Shown here: piece by piece, positions 16,958-25,101 of the stretch
Layout: each line of letters starts with the position of its first letter
How positions within the stretch are numbered: position 1 is the first letter of the stretch
Assembly (NCBI GenBank): GCA_963813555.1
Contig: CAWEZX010000012.1
Location: 124,001 to 188,000 of the forward strand
Reading direction: 5' to 3'
Source: Roseiarcus sp963813555
Lineage (GTDB): Bacteria > Pseudomonadota > Alphaproteobacteria > Rhizobiales > Beijerinckiaceae
DNA length: 64,000 nt
Notes under the pieces: generated by a model
Told to the model about the DNA's origin: nothing
Seen by the model: the letters and a program-made list of their open reading frames with translations, nothing else
Databases searched by the model: none
Translations under genes and position numbers: made by a program

Positions 16958-17455
16958 ATGCACGCGATTACCCCCGGATCACGCGCGGCTTTACTGATCG
17001 GCGAATTATCCCGACGGAGCGGCGTGAATATCGAGACCATCCGGTATTATGAACGCGTCAAAGTGCTGCCCCCGCCGCCGCGCTCCGCAAACGGGCGACA
17101 AGTCTACGGCCCCGCCGAAACGCGGACGCTCGCATTCATCCGCCGTTCCCGGGAGCTGGGCTTCACCCTCGACGAAATTCGCACGTTGCTGACCCTGTCC
17201 GCCTATAATGGCGGCGGCGTCTGCGCCGAGGCGAGCTCGCTGGCGACGCGCCATCTTGTAGAGGTCCGGGCGAAGATTGCCGACCTCAGAGCGATGGAAA
17301 AAGCGCTCGCTGCCGCCGTGCGGCAATGTGAAGCCGGCGAAGCGCCGGGATGTCCTGTCATCGACACCTTGTGGCGCTCTGCTTCCGAGTCGAAACGAGT
17401 TCGAGAAATTCTGACGTCGAGATTGAGCTTGCCCGGCGAGAGACAGCCAACATGA
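16958..17455 (+). CDS. merR: Mercury-responsive regulator MerR
   Basis: This is a 165-aa MerR-family activator/repressor. The N-terminal winged helix is IGELSRRSGVNIETIRYYER (residues 14-33). The long dimerisation helix and three cysteines (in GVCAEA, RQCEAG and GCPVIDTL, near 91, 126 and 134) correspond to the Hg(II)-binding triad of MerR. It is divergent from merT, with the operator between. Its stop overlaps the start of the LysE-family gene by four bases (ATGA), implying translational coupling. No mercuric reductase (merA) is present in the window. Confidence 0.9.
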   Translation: MHAITPGSRAALLIGELSRRSGVNIETIRYYERVKVLPPPPRSANGRQVYGPAETRTLAFIRRSRELGFTLDEIRTLLTLSAYNGGGVCAEASSLATRHLVEVRAKIADLRAMEKALAAAVRQCEAGEAPGCPVIDTLWRSASESKRVREILTSRLSLPGERQPT

Positions 17456-18067
17456 ATATCGAACTGTTCACGGCCTTTCTCTTAATCACTGTCGTCCTGA
17501 TCATCGTGCCGGGACCGATCGTCACCCTGGTCATTTCGACTGGCGCCACGCGTGGCGTGCGCGCCGCGCTAACCACGGTGGCAGGCACGAACTCTTGGCA
17601 ACGCGTTGTTGCTGGCGGCGATCGCGCTGGGGCTCAGCTGGGTCCATGCCCACGCAGACCTCTTGTTCAACGCCCTGCGCTGGACCGGCGCCGCTTACCT
17701 CATTTGGCTCGGCGTGCAGGCGTGGCGGCACGCGGGGGAGGGGGGCCAGGAGCTCCTGGAGAGCGGCCGCACCCGCTTTGTTCGCGGCTTGCTTGTCGCC
17801 CTGTCCAATCCCAAGACGATCGTTTTCTTCACCGCCTTCCTGCCGCAGTTCATTGATCCACGGCTGCCGGCGGGGCCACAGCTTGCTGCGATGTGCGTCG
17901 CCTCAGTGCTGGTCGCCGGCGCTTCGGATTGCGCGTGGGCGGTCGCGGCGGGCATGGGCCGCGCCTGGTTCATGAAGCCGAGCCGCGTCAAATTGCTTGG
18001 ACGGCTCTCGGGAACAGTCCTCATCGGCGGGGGGTTATGGCTTTCGCTGGCCAGGCGCACGAGTTGA
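17452..18067 (+). CDS. LysE/RhtB-family exporter (frameshift suspected artefact)
   Basis: This is an amino-acid or metabolite efflux protein of the LysE superfamily with six hydrophobic segments. The start reads TVVLIIVPGPIVTLVISTGA, with the family PGP motif, and the C-terminal half contains ALSNPKTIVFFTAFLPQF. The reading frame breaks at 17589-17594, where GAACTC is found. Removing one A gives GACTC and restores GTTLGNALLLAAIALGLSW, giving 204 aa, the normal length. The ATG overlaps the merR stop (ATGA). If the shift is real, the gene is dead. Confidence 0.82.
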
Positions 18068-18100
18068 CGGACGGCGACGCACGGATCTGGCAGTCTCGCG

Positions 18101-18848
18101 ATGCCAAACCTGACGACGATCGTTTCGGTCGCGGGCGCCTCATTCGCCGCCTCCTTCGTTGAGGCGGTCGAGGCGCTGACCATCGTGCTCGCCGTCGGAC
18201 TCGCGCGCGGCTGGCGGCCGGCGCTGACCGGCGCCGCGGCCGCGCTTGCCGCGCTCGCGCTCATTGTCGCCGCCCTCGGGCCGATGTTGTCCTACATTCC
18301 GATCCGAGCCTTGCAGTTCGTCGTCGGCGTGCTCTTGCTGCTGTTCGGCTTGCGCTGGCTGCGCAAAGCGATCCTGCGCGCCATCGGCGTCATCGCTTTG
18401 CACGACGAGGACGCCGCCTTTGCCCGCGAGACGCGCGAACTGAGCGAAGCCGAGCGGCGGCAGGCGTACGGGTTCGACTGGATTGCCGGCGTGACCGCCT
18501 TCAAGGCGGTGCTGCTGGAGGGGATCGAAGTCGTGTTCATCGTCATCGCCGTCGGCGCGGCGCGCGGCCTTTTTGGGTTCGCGAGCGCAGGCGCGCTGGC
18601 AGCCTGCGTCGCGGTGGCGGCCATCGGGGCGGCGATCCATCGACCGCTTGCGCGCGTGCCGGAGAACGGGCTCAAATTCGCGGTCGGGGTGATGCTCTCG
18701 GCCTTCGGCCTGTTCTGGACCGGCGAGAGTTCTGGGCGTCGCGTGGCCGGGCGGCGACGCGGCGATCCTCGCCTTTGTCGCCCTGTTCCTGGCCGTCGCC
18801 TTCGGTCTGGTCGCGCTTCTCAAGCCAAGAGGAACCGCGCTCGCATGA
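18101..18848 (+). CDS. COG4280-like membrane protein (frameshift suspected artefact)
   Basis: This predicted inner-membrane protein has about seven hydrophobic helices and acidic motifs in helices (FVEAVEALTIVLAVGLARGW and VLLEGIEVVFIVIAVGAARG). These form an internal repeat of the kind seen in cation exporters of the GDT1/COG4280 type; a metal or proton transport role is inference. The frame breaks at 18727-18732 (GAGTTC). Restoring GAGTC yields GLFWTGESLGVAWPGGDAA and a normal end at 18848, 248 aa. Without the correction the frame fuses artificially to the next gene. The last four bases overlap the next start codon. Confidence 0.72.
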
Positions 18849-19060
18849 TTGGCGCGATCGTCAAGCAACTGATCGCTCTCTTCGTCGATGACGAGCTTCT
18901 GGCCGCGGCCATCCTTTGCGTGGTCGCCTTCATCAGCGCGCTGACGCTGTCCGGCGAAGCGCCGGGCTGGCTCGTTGGACTGATGCTGACGCTGGCGGCG
19001 CCGGCGGCGCTAGTGGCGAGCGTGTTACGCAGCGCGCGGCGGGCGACGCGGGACGGATAG
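18845..19060 (+). CDS. Small two-helix membrane protein
   Basis: This 71-aa protein has two hydrophobic segments (about 18-36 and 42-62) and a basic end (RSARRATRDG). Its ATG overlaps the stop of the COG4280-like gene (ATGA), so the two are translationally coupled and probably interact. I do not recognise the family. A short acidic stretch (FVDDELL) precedes the first helix. Confidence 0.65.
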   Translation: MIGAIVKQLIALFVDDELLAAAILCVVAFISALTLSGEAPGWLVGLMLTLAAPAALVASVLRSARRATRDG

Positions 19061-19090
19061 GCGCCTCTGTGATCTTTGCGGTTTGCATGA

Positions 19091-19384
19091 ACGAGGCGGC
19101 GTTGCGCGCGCGACGTAGCGTACGCGGCGCTGTTCGGCTCGCACGCGCGCGGTGCTGGGGAGGCGCCGTTCGTTCACACCGCCAAGCGCTATAGCGAAGA
19201 GCATGAGGCCTCGCTCATCTGGGAGGGGCACAAGGCCGGTCGTCACATCGGCTATTGCCATATCGAGAAACTGCACAACCTCGAAGCGCTGCCGCCGACC
19301 GGCTTCACCGTTTGTTGCTTCCCGACCAAGATCGAGCGCGCTTCCGCAGGTTGGATGCGCGCGGTGGCGATCATCGACGGGTAA
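19091..19384 (+). pseudogene. C-terminal fragment of a cyclase-family hydrolase
   Basis: After an in-frame TGA near 19085, about 97 codons encode a well-conserved stretch: AYAALFGSHARGAGEAPF, then HTAKRYSEEHEASLIWEG, IGYCHIEKLHNLEALPP and ASAGWMRAVAIIDG. I recognise this as the end of cyclase-family proteins (PF04199, metal-dependent hydrolases related to kynurenine formamidase). The N-terminal half with the HxGTHxD metal site is absent. No GANTC change would repair it, so this is a true truncation. It follows the small membrane gene by 30 bp. Confidence 0.6.
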
Positions 19385-19465
19385 ACGATCCGGAGAGTGT
19401 CGACCTTGAGATTGTCGCGTTCTCCAGTCAAATGAACCCAAACTCCCCGCTAGGGGTCCAGTTCA

Positions 19466-20050
19466 ATGAAAGTGCATCCGCTGCCGCGCCCGGTCGCGGC
19501 CTACGATCCAGGGCTGCGCACGATTCACTGGCTGATGGCGGCTCTCATCTTTGTCGCGCTTCCGCTCGGCGTCTGGGCGTCGCTCTTGCCGAGCGGCGGC
19601 GGAATGCGCATCGAAATTCTGTTCTTCCATAAGTCGATCGGCGTGACTGTCCTTGGACTGATCGCGCTTCGCATCGTCTGGCGCCTCATCGCGGGCGCGC
19701 CGGCCTATGCCGAGCCGCTCGGCAGGCTGACCCAGGTGGCGTCTCGCGCCGGGCATCTCGCGCTCTACGCCCTGATGATCGCGATGCCAGTCAGCGGTTA
19801 TCTGGCGTCGACCGCGGGCGGAAGGGCGGTTCGCTGGTTCGGGTTGTTCGAGCTTCCGAGGCTCGTGGCCAAGGATAGGTTCCTCGCCGTGGCGGCGACC
19901 TGGGCGCATCTGGTGTTCGCCTGGATGCTTGCGTTCGTGCTGGCCGCGCATCTCGGCGCCGTCGTCTGGCACGCCGCGATCAAGCGGGATTCCGTGCTGA
20001 CGCGAATGTGGCCGAGCTTTCGGCCGGCCTCGAGCAGCACGGCATCATGA
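19466..20050 (+). CDS. Cytochrome b561-family protein
   Basis: This 194-aa integral membrane di-haem cytochrome b has four transmembrane helices. Haem-ligand histidines lie in helix 1 (GLRTIHWLMAAL), helix 2 (ILFFHKSIGVTVLG), helix 3 (RAGHLALYALM) and helix 4 (FVLAAHLGAVVWHAAIKRD). Members shuttle electrons from ubiquinol to periplasmic acceptors or oxygen. The match to the bacterial cybB-like family is complete in length. The partner acceptor is unknown. Confidence 0.85.
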   Translation: MKVHPLPRPVAAYDPGLRTIHWLMAALIFVALPLGVWASLLPSGGGMRIEILFFHKSIGVTVLGLIALRIVWRLIAGAPAYAEPLGRLTQVASRAGHLALYALMIAMPVSGYLASTAGGRAVRWFGLFELPRLVAKDRFLAVAATWAHLVFAWMLAFVLAAHLGAVVWHAAIKRDSVLTRMWPSFRPASSSTAS

Positions 20051-20062
20051 TCGGCCGAGCGT

Positions 20063-20251
20063 TTAGGATCCCCCCGCGAACGCGCGCGCCGCTTTCATCG
20101 GCCAAGCGAGAGCGTCCGGCAGCGCCTGAACGACATGGTCCGCTAACGCTGACGCCGGCTCGGTATTCCACGTAGATCGAATGATCGGAGAAAGAACAAC
20201 CCCGACCCCAATCAGGTAAATAATGACGATTATCGCGAGCAGCAGACGCAT
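20063..20251 (-). CDS. Small single-helix membrane protein
   Basis: This 62-aa protein starts with MRLLLAIIVIIYLIGVGVVL, one transmembrane helix, and then a soluble tail ending in AARAFAGGS. An AGGAAG sits very close to the ATG at 20251. The frame is open upstream to 20353 but that part looks unlike protein. Proteins of this layout are common in Hyphomicrobiales; I cannot assign a function. It is convergent with the cytochrome gene. Confidence 0.5.
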   Translation of the reverse strand: MRLLLAIIVIIYLIGVGVVLSPIIRSTWNTEPASALADHVVQALPDALAWPMKAARAFAGGS

Positions 20252-20418
20252 CTTCCTATCCGAATCGTCGCTAGACCAACGACGAGTACCATAAATGCGC
20301 GGATTATAATCATTGTTCCGTTTGCCAGAAGGCGCTTTCGACCGGAACGACAAGCCGACGGAACCACTAAGCGATCCCGCGTTCCGTTCCGTGCACGCTC
20401 AGGCTTAGCGAGGCGGGT

Positions 20419-20741
20419 ATGATGCGCGGCATGATCATCGGACTTGTCCACTCTGGCGATTTGGTCCCCGGACTCTCGCCCTCGCTGACGGCGACGGTGC
20501 TCTAACCGGCGCGGCCGGCGGCGCGATTGCAGGGGCGGTCATAGGCGGTGCGGTGGGTGCGGCGGTCGGCGGCGTAGGCGCCAGCAGCGCTGGGCCCGGG
20601 TCCGGACCGGTTGTCGTCCCAGCCCCAGGCCCGCCCGTGCAGCGCCCGGACCACGACGCGGTCCGACAGCGTTGGCAACAGCGTGATCCATCAGACGACA
20701 GACTGTCCCGATTGAGGCCCAAGCGCCGACAAATTAGTTAG
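20419..20741 (+). pseudogene. Glycine-zipper surface protein, N-terminus out of frame
   Basis: From about 20490 the frame encodes ALADGDGALTGAAGGAIAG, followed by further AVIGGAVGAAVGG-type glycine-zipper repeats and a basic tail ending at 20741. Such proteins are secreted or outer-membrane-associated. The matching signal-peptide start is in another frame (ATG at 20419, 20422 or 20431), so one base is missing or two are extra, somewhere near the GACTC at 20471-20475. The N-terminal hydrophobicity is poor even after repair. It lies immediately in front of the dispersed repeat. Confidence 0.4.
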
Positions 20742-20796
20742 AGCGAGTTGCTCTTGGATTGGGGCGGCCGAAAGGGAACCGCTCGGCCGACGATCT

Positions 20797-21900
20797 GGCT
20801 CTTATAGCGTTAGTTGTTGATTTGGGTTATGGTGGGGGTGGGGTTGGAGATTGTTCGATGAAGGGTGAGGAGTTTTCGACTTGGCTGTCGGGGATCGTTC
20901 GATTGAACGAGGATCAGCGGCGGGCGGCGCTCGCGGCTCTGACGACGGCGGAGGGGGTGGGTCCGAAAACTGCGATGCTGACGGCGGCCGCGAAGAACAA
21001 GGCCTTGAAGGCTCGCCGTCGGCCGGACGCGTTGGGCGTAACAGGCCATGAGCGGGTGGAAAGTCGAGGGTGTCCGCATTGCGCGGGTCGCGAAATCGTG
21101 GCCTGGGGACGCTCGCGCGGACTGGCGCGGTTCCGCTGCAAGGCTTGCGGACGCACCTTCAACGCCCTGAGCAAAAGCCCAATGGCGCATCTGCGCAAGA
21201 AAGAGCGTTGGCTCGATCACGCGCAGGCGATGATCGAAGGCAAAAGCCTGGTGAAGACGGCCGCGCTTTGCGGCGTGCATCCGACGACGGCTTTCCGCTG
21301 GCGTCACCGGTTTTTGGGCGCTCCCGCCGCGGACAAGCCGCAAAAGCTGAGCGGAATCGTCGAAGCGGATGAAACCTTCATCCTTGAATCTTTCAAGGGG
21401 CGGTGGTCCGATCTGCCTCGCAAGGCTCGCAAACGCGGCGGAACGGCCCGTCATCCGGGCCCCTATCAGGACAACATTCCCGTGCTCGTCGCCCGCGACC
21501 GAAAGGGCGCAACTTTCGACGCCGTTCTGCCAAACGACGACAGCGCTTCGATCGCCGCCGTCCTGACCGGTGTCGTTACGTCCGCAAATCACTTGATCGG
21601 CGATGGCGGCAAACCGCTGGCCTCCTTCGCCCGCCAGGCCAACATCCCCTTTCACGCCGTTCCTTCCCCGGGAAAGCCTGTCCCCGCGGCGCCCCACCTG
21701 CATATCAACAACGTCAACGCCTACCACAGCCGTCTCAAGCAATGGCTCAATCGCTTCAACGGCGTCGCCACCAAGAACCTGCCAAATTATCTCGGCTGGC
21801 GGCGCGCCCTCGAAGCCTGGGATCGACAAATCACGCCACAAAACTGGATCAAGAGCGCCATCGGAATCGGCCCATACCAACAACTAACGCTATAAGAGCC
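20797..21900 (+). mobile_element. IS1595-family insertion sequence, complete
   Basis: This is a 1104-bp element bounded by perfect 23-bp terminal inverted repeats (starting GGCTCTTATAGCG at each end) and flanked by the 8-bp direct repeat GACGATCT (20789-20796 and 21901-21908). The 8-bp duplication is typical of IS1595. Perfect ends, an intact transposase and an undamaged duplication point to a recent insertion. Its target was the dispersed repeat. Confidence 0.95.
20858..21895 (+). CDS. IS1595-family transposase
   Basis: This is a 345-aa transposase. An N-terminal zinc ribbon (CPHCAGREIV and FRCKACGRTFN, residues 69-100) is followed by a helix-turn-helix (LVKTAALCGVHPTTAFRWRH) and an ISXO2-like catalytic domain. 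The first Asp is in GIVEADETFI and the second in HLIGDGGKPLASFAR. The third acidic position reads HLHINNVNAYHSRLK, with Asn where many relatives have Glu, as in some subgroups of the family. The ATG at 20858 is the natural start. Confidence 0.92.
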   Translation: MKGEEFSTWLSGIVRLNEDQRRAALAALTTAEGVGPKTAMLTAAAKNKALKARRRPDALGVTGHERVESRGCPHCAGREIVAWGRSRGLARFRCKACGRTFNALSKSPMAHLRKKERWLDHAQAMIEGKSLVKTAALCGVHPTTAFRWRHRFLGAPAADKPQKLSGIVEADETFILESFKGRWSDLPRKARKRGGTARHPGPYQDNIPVLVARDRKGATFDAVLPNDDSASIAAVLTGVVTSANHLIGDGGKPLASFARQANIPFHAVPSPGKPVPAAPHLHINNVNAYHSRLKQWLNRFNGVATKNLPNYLGWRRALEAWDRQITPQNWIKSAIGIGPYQQLTL

Positions 21901-22361
21901 GACGATCTCTTGCAGAAAATCAGAAACTAGGTTAAGCTTGGCCTATGAACAATCCTGCCCTTCCGCATGGCCTCGACCGCGGGCGCCCGTTCCGGCGCTT
22001 CGAACCGCCAGGACAAAAGCGGCGAGAAAAATTTTTCCCGCTTCATGCCGCGCAACCCATTGATAAGTCTCGATTCGGACGAGAGAATCCAAGGAAATCC
22101 AAGGAAATCCAACCCCCATAAACGGGGGTCTTCGCGGCGAAACGGCCACGCGCCAAGAAAACCCAAACGGATCGACCGGACCAATCTCGCGGGCCCGGCG
22201 CCGAGAAGGAGCCAAACCAACTCCATCCAAAGGCAAAGCGCCCTAGGCTCCTGAATCCGCCCAGGAGGGGACAGCGCGCATGCGTCCACCGTCGGCCTTC
22301 GCCTGGGTTGGCGCTTGTGCTAAACTACCCCCCAAAGTAAACCGAGTTTGGGAGCTTCGTG

Positions 22362-23193
22362 ATGGCGCAAGGTCTAAACGCCAAGGTTGTCGGGATCGCG
22401 GGCGCCGATCCGCTCTTCGCTCGCATCCGGCAGGAAGCGGAGGAGGCGTTACGGCGTGAGCCTGAGCTCGCGTTGTTTCTCTCCGTGAACATTCTCAACC
22501 ACGAAACGCTCGAAGGGGCAGTGTCGCATCGTGTCGCCTCTCGAACTCGATCATCGGGACCTTCCCGCCGCGCTGATCCGCCAGACCTTCGAGGAAGCGA
22601 TCGCGCGCGACCCCACGATTGGCGAGGCGTTCCACGCCGATATTATGGCGGTCGCAGACCGCGATCCTGCGTGCCTCAGGATGATGGAGCCGCTGCTCTA
22701 TTTCAAGGGCTATCAGGCGCTGCAGGCCTATCGTCTGTCTCATTGGCTCTTGAAGGCGGGCAAGCGCGATTTCGCCCTGAGCCTACAGAGCCTTTCATCG
22801 GCGGCGTTCGGCGTCGACATCAATCCCGCCGCGCGGATCGGCAAAGGCGTATTCCTCGATCACGCCACCAGCCTCGTGGTCGGCGAGACGACGGTGATCG
22901 AGGACAATGTCTCGATTCTGCAAGGCGTGACTCTCGGCGGCACTGGCAAGGAGACCGGCGACCGGCATCCCAAGATCCGCCATGGCGTGCTGATCGGCGC
23001 GGGAGCGAAGATCCTCGGCAACATCGAGATTGGCTATTGCGCGCGGGTGGCCGCGGGCTCGGTGGTGCTTCAGCCGGTGCCGCACAACAAGACGGTCGCC
23101 GGCGTTCCCGCGCGCATCGTCGGCGAAGCGGGCTGCGCCGAGCCGTCGCGCGACATGAATCAGATCCTGGCCGAGAAGGCGCTCGAAGGGTAG
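22362..23193 (+). CDS. cysE: Serine O-acetyltransferase CysE (frameshift suspected artefact)
   Basis: This enzyme makes O-acetylserine from serine and acetyl-CoA, the first step of cysteine synthesis. The N-terminal helical domain (IRQEAEEALRREPELALFLS) is followed after the frame break by LPAALIRQTFEEAIARDP and the left-handed beta-helix. The latter holds the catalytic HxxD region and the signature TLGGTGKETGDRHPKI, with RVAAGSVVL further on. The break is at 22543-22548, where GAACTC replaces GACTC; removing an A gives VASRLDHRDLP and 276 aa, the normal size. The ATG at 22362 has GGGAG upstream. It starts about 160 bp after the end of the dispersed repeat. Confidence 0.9.
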
Positions 23194-23383
23194 GGCTGCG
23201 ACGCGGTCGTGGCGCCGGCGGCCGGATAGAAGACCGCTTTCGTCTACGGCGTGAAATTCCGCCCCCAGGCGAGTGCGTCCCTCATTGTTGCAAAAATGAG
23301 GATTGCGGCCAAACTGTCGTATTGCAACGCCGCATGTCTTCGTGCCAAGCCTCGTCGCGCCGCGCTCGAGCCGGGGAGACATC

Positions 23384-23782
23384 ATGGACAAAGCCGAGAT
23401 CGTGAAACTGCGCGAGTTCCTGCGCCGTTCTTTTGGCGCGCCGACGCTTCAGGTCGCGCCAAATTCAAAGTCCGCTGAAGCGGCGGATGTTTCGCTCGGT
23501 GAACGCAAGCTCGGAACGATCACAGTCGACGACGAGGACGGCGACCGCTCGTTCGCGTTCGCGATGAAAGTGCCGGTTGGGCGTCCCGTGCTGCAAGAAT
23601 ATCTCCGCCGTCTGTTCGAGAACGACAAATTGACGATCGCCGGGCGGCTCAAGAAAGCGGACTCGGTCGAACTCAACAATGGCCCGGACTTTCTCGGCGT
23701 CATCTCCGCCGATGACCCCGCGGCGTCCAGCTACACGCTGCAAATGGCGATCCTCGACGTCGATCTCGACGACGAAGAGTAG
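23384..23782 (+). CDS. DUF3126 protein, tandemly duplicated
   Basis: This 132-aa protein contains two copies of the DUF3126 fold. Repeat 1 (residues 8-63) has KLREFLRRSFG and DDEDGDRSFAFAMKV. Repeat 2 (70-129) has VLQEYLRRLFEND and DDPAASSYTLQMAILDVDL. The usual family length I recall is about 70 aa. The function is unknown; the family is found in Hyphomicrobiales. GGGGAG precedes the ATG. It is followed 5 bp later by the gamma-carbonic anhydrase gene, so the two are likely one operon. Confidence 0.75.
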   Translation: MDKAEIVKLREFLRRSFGAPTLQVAPNSKSAEAADVSLGERKLGTITVDDEDGDRSFAFAMKVPVGRPVLQEYLRRLFENDKLTIAGRLKKADSVELNNGPDFLGVISADDPAASSYTLQMAILDVDLDDEE

Positions 23783-23787
23783 GTCGC

Positions 23788-24327
23788 GTGCCGCTCTATT
23801 CGCTCGACGGCCGCCGGCCGACGCTGCCGCCTGAGGGCTTCTTCTGGATCGCGCCCAACGCCAGCGTGATCGGCGATGTCGTGGTTGGGCTCGATGTCGG
23901 CGTTTGGTTCGGCGCCGTCGTGCGGGGCGACAATGAGCCCATCAACATCGGCGCGCGCTCCAACATTCAGGAGTCCTGCACGCTTCATACCGACATGGGG
24001 TCGCCGCTGGCCATCGGCGAAGAATGCACGATCGGCCATAACGCCATACTGCACGGCTGCGCCATCGGCGAAGGCTCGCTGATCGGCATGGGCGCGATCG
24101 TTCTCAACGGCGCCAGGATCGGCCGCGGATGCCTGGTGGGGGCCGGCGCATTGGTGACCGAGGGCAAGACCTTCGACGACTATTCTCTGATCATGGGGTC
24201 GCCCGCCAGAGCGACCCGGACATTGGACAAGGAGACAGTAGCGAAGCTTCGTCAATCCGCCGCTCACTATGTCGACAAGTGGCGCCGGTTCGCCTTGGGG
24301 ATGAAGCCGATCGACTCTGGCGAATGA
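23788..24327 (+). CDS. Gamma-carbonic anhydrase-family protein
   Basis: This 179-aa left-handed beta-helix protein has repeated hexapeptides from residue 20 to 130. The zinc histidines lie in QESCTLHTDMG, IGHNAILHGCAIG and the downstream His of the same set. The PaaY/CaiE/YrdA-like branch of gamma-carbonic anhydrases is the closest match; activity is often undetectable in such proteins. Its start is a GTG only 5 bp after the DUF3126 stop, which supports co-translation. Confidence 0.88.
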   Translation: MPLYSLDGRRPTLPPEGFFWIAPNASVIGDVVVGLDVGVWFGAVVRGDNEPINIGARSNIQESCTLHTDMGSPLAIGEECTIGHNAILHGCAIGEGSLIGMGAIVLNGARIGRGCLVGAGALVTEGKTFDDYSLIMGSPARATRTLDKETVAKLRQSAAHYVDKWRRFALGMKPIDSGE

Positions 24328-24348
24328 CGCGCGCGTCGGGTGGCCGAA

Positions 24349-24997
24349 TCAGAGCGTCGCGTTTTCTCCGAATTCGTCGGCTGGCAGCGGGCTTAGGAAT
24401 TCAACCGCAATGCCGCAATTGACGTGACGGACGACTTCAGCCGGCGTCGCGCCGACAGTGACGCGCGCGCCGATCGGGGGCTCACAATCGACGTTGAGCG
24501 CCGCCCCCGACATTGAGATATCGATCAGGGTCGCGGTGAATTCGCGCCCGTTCGGGAGCTTGAGGATCGTGTACCGATCGCGCGGCGCGATGCGCTCATG
24601 GCGGCGATCTTCGGGCAACCCAAGCGCTTGGCGGTTGGCGAGCCATTCCAGTTGGCGGGCCAATTTGTCGCGTTTGGTTGGGGGCACGCTCATCTGGATT
24701 GCGAATTCCGCCGGGGAAGATCCGCGCCACACGTCCCTCGACGCGTCCGATCTGGTTGAGGTAGGCGACGATGCGCTCGTTGGGTTGAACTCCGGCGCTG
24801 GAGGAAAAAGCGATGCCGCTCGGGGAGGCGTCGATCGATTCGCAATCGAACTCTTTACGGTCGGACCGCATGAATCGCCCCAGGAGGCGCACCTTGACGG
24901 GCTGCTCCTGCCGTCGCTCAATCTGCGTCGGCTCCGGGAGTTTCCATGCCAATGCGCCCACGGCGGCGTGCTCCTTGGATTCTCGGACGCCGGCCAA
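24349..24997 (-). CDS. PilZ-domain protein (frameshift suspected artefact)
   Basis: This is a 215-aa protein with two PilZ-like domains. The N-terminal one (VRLLGRFMRSDRKEFDCESI, then VEGRVARIFPGG) lacks the full RxxxR signature. The C-terminal one has RRHERIAPRDRYTI and DISMSGAALNVD, the c-di-GMP binding pair. The two parts are in different frames; the break is at 24703-24708, where GAATTC stands for GAATC. Correction gives IFPGGFAIQMSVPP, a normal domain linker. The start is a TTG with GGGAAG upstream. It is probably a c-di-GMP sensor. Confidence 0.78.
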
Positions 24998-25101
24998 ACG
25001 CTTCCCTTGAGCCCCTCAAGGAATTGCAGTCCGGCCGGCAAGCGCGCTTACCATAGGCCGCAGGAATTAAGGCGCTGTTACGCGCCCCGCATGTCCAAAC
25101 G

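Larger units (their letters stand above)
20744..22203 (+). repeat. Dispersed 345-bp repeat, copy A, split by IS1595
   Basis: Without the insertion sequence and its duplicated target, about 348 bp here match the reverse complement of 51756-52097. The most conserved core (22054-22115) is identical over about 60 bp and includes a 10-bp tandem repeat (AAATCCAAGG). Outside the core many substitutions and small indels are seen. Open frames differ between the two copies, so conservation is probably at DNA or RNA level. Short ORFs in it are not credible genes. The first part (20744-20796) is separated from the rest by the IS1595 element. Confidence 0.8.

Noticed and set aside
18101..19060. Single 319-aa membrane protein
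   Set aside because: An artificial fusion caused by the frameshift at 18727; the correct frame ends at 18848 and a separate small gene starts at 18845.
22081..22112. Possible CRISPR or tandem array
   Set aside because: Only two and a half units of a 10-bp motif are present, with no spacers and no cas genes; part of the dispersed repeat.
22359..23405. 348-aa Arg-rich protein starting like CysE
   Set aside because: Only the first 60 residues are real CysE; the rest is the wrong frame after the frameshift at 22543.
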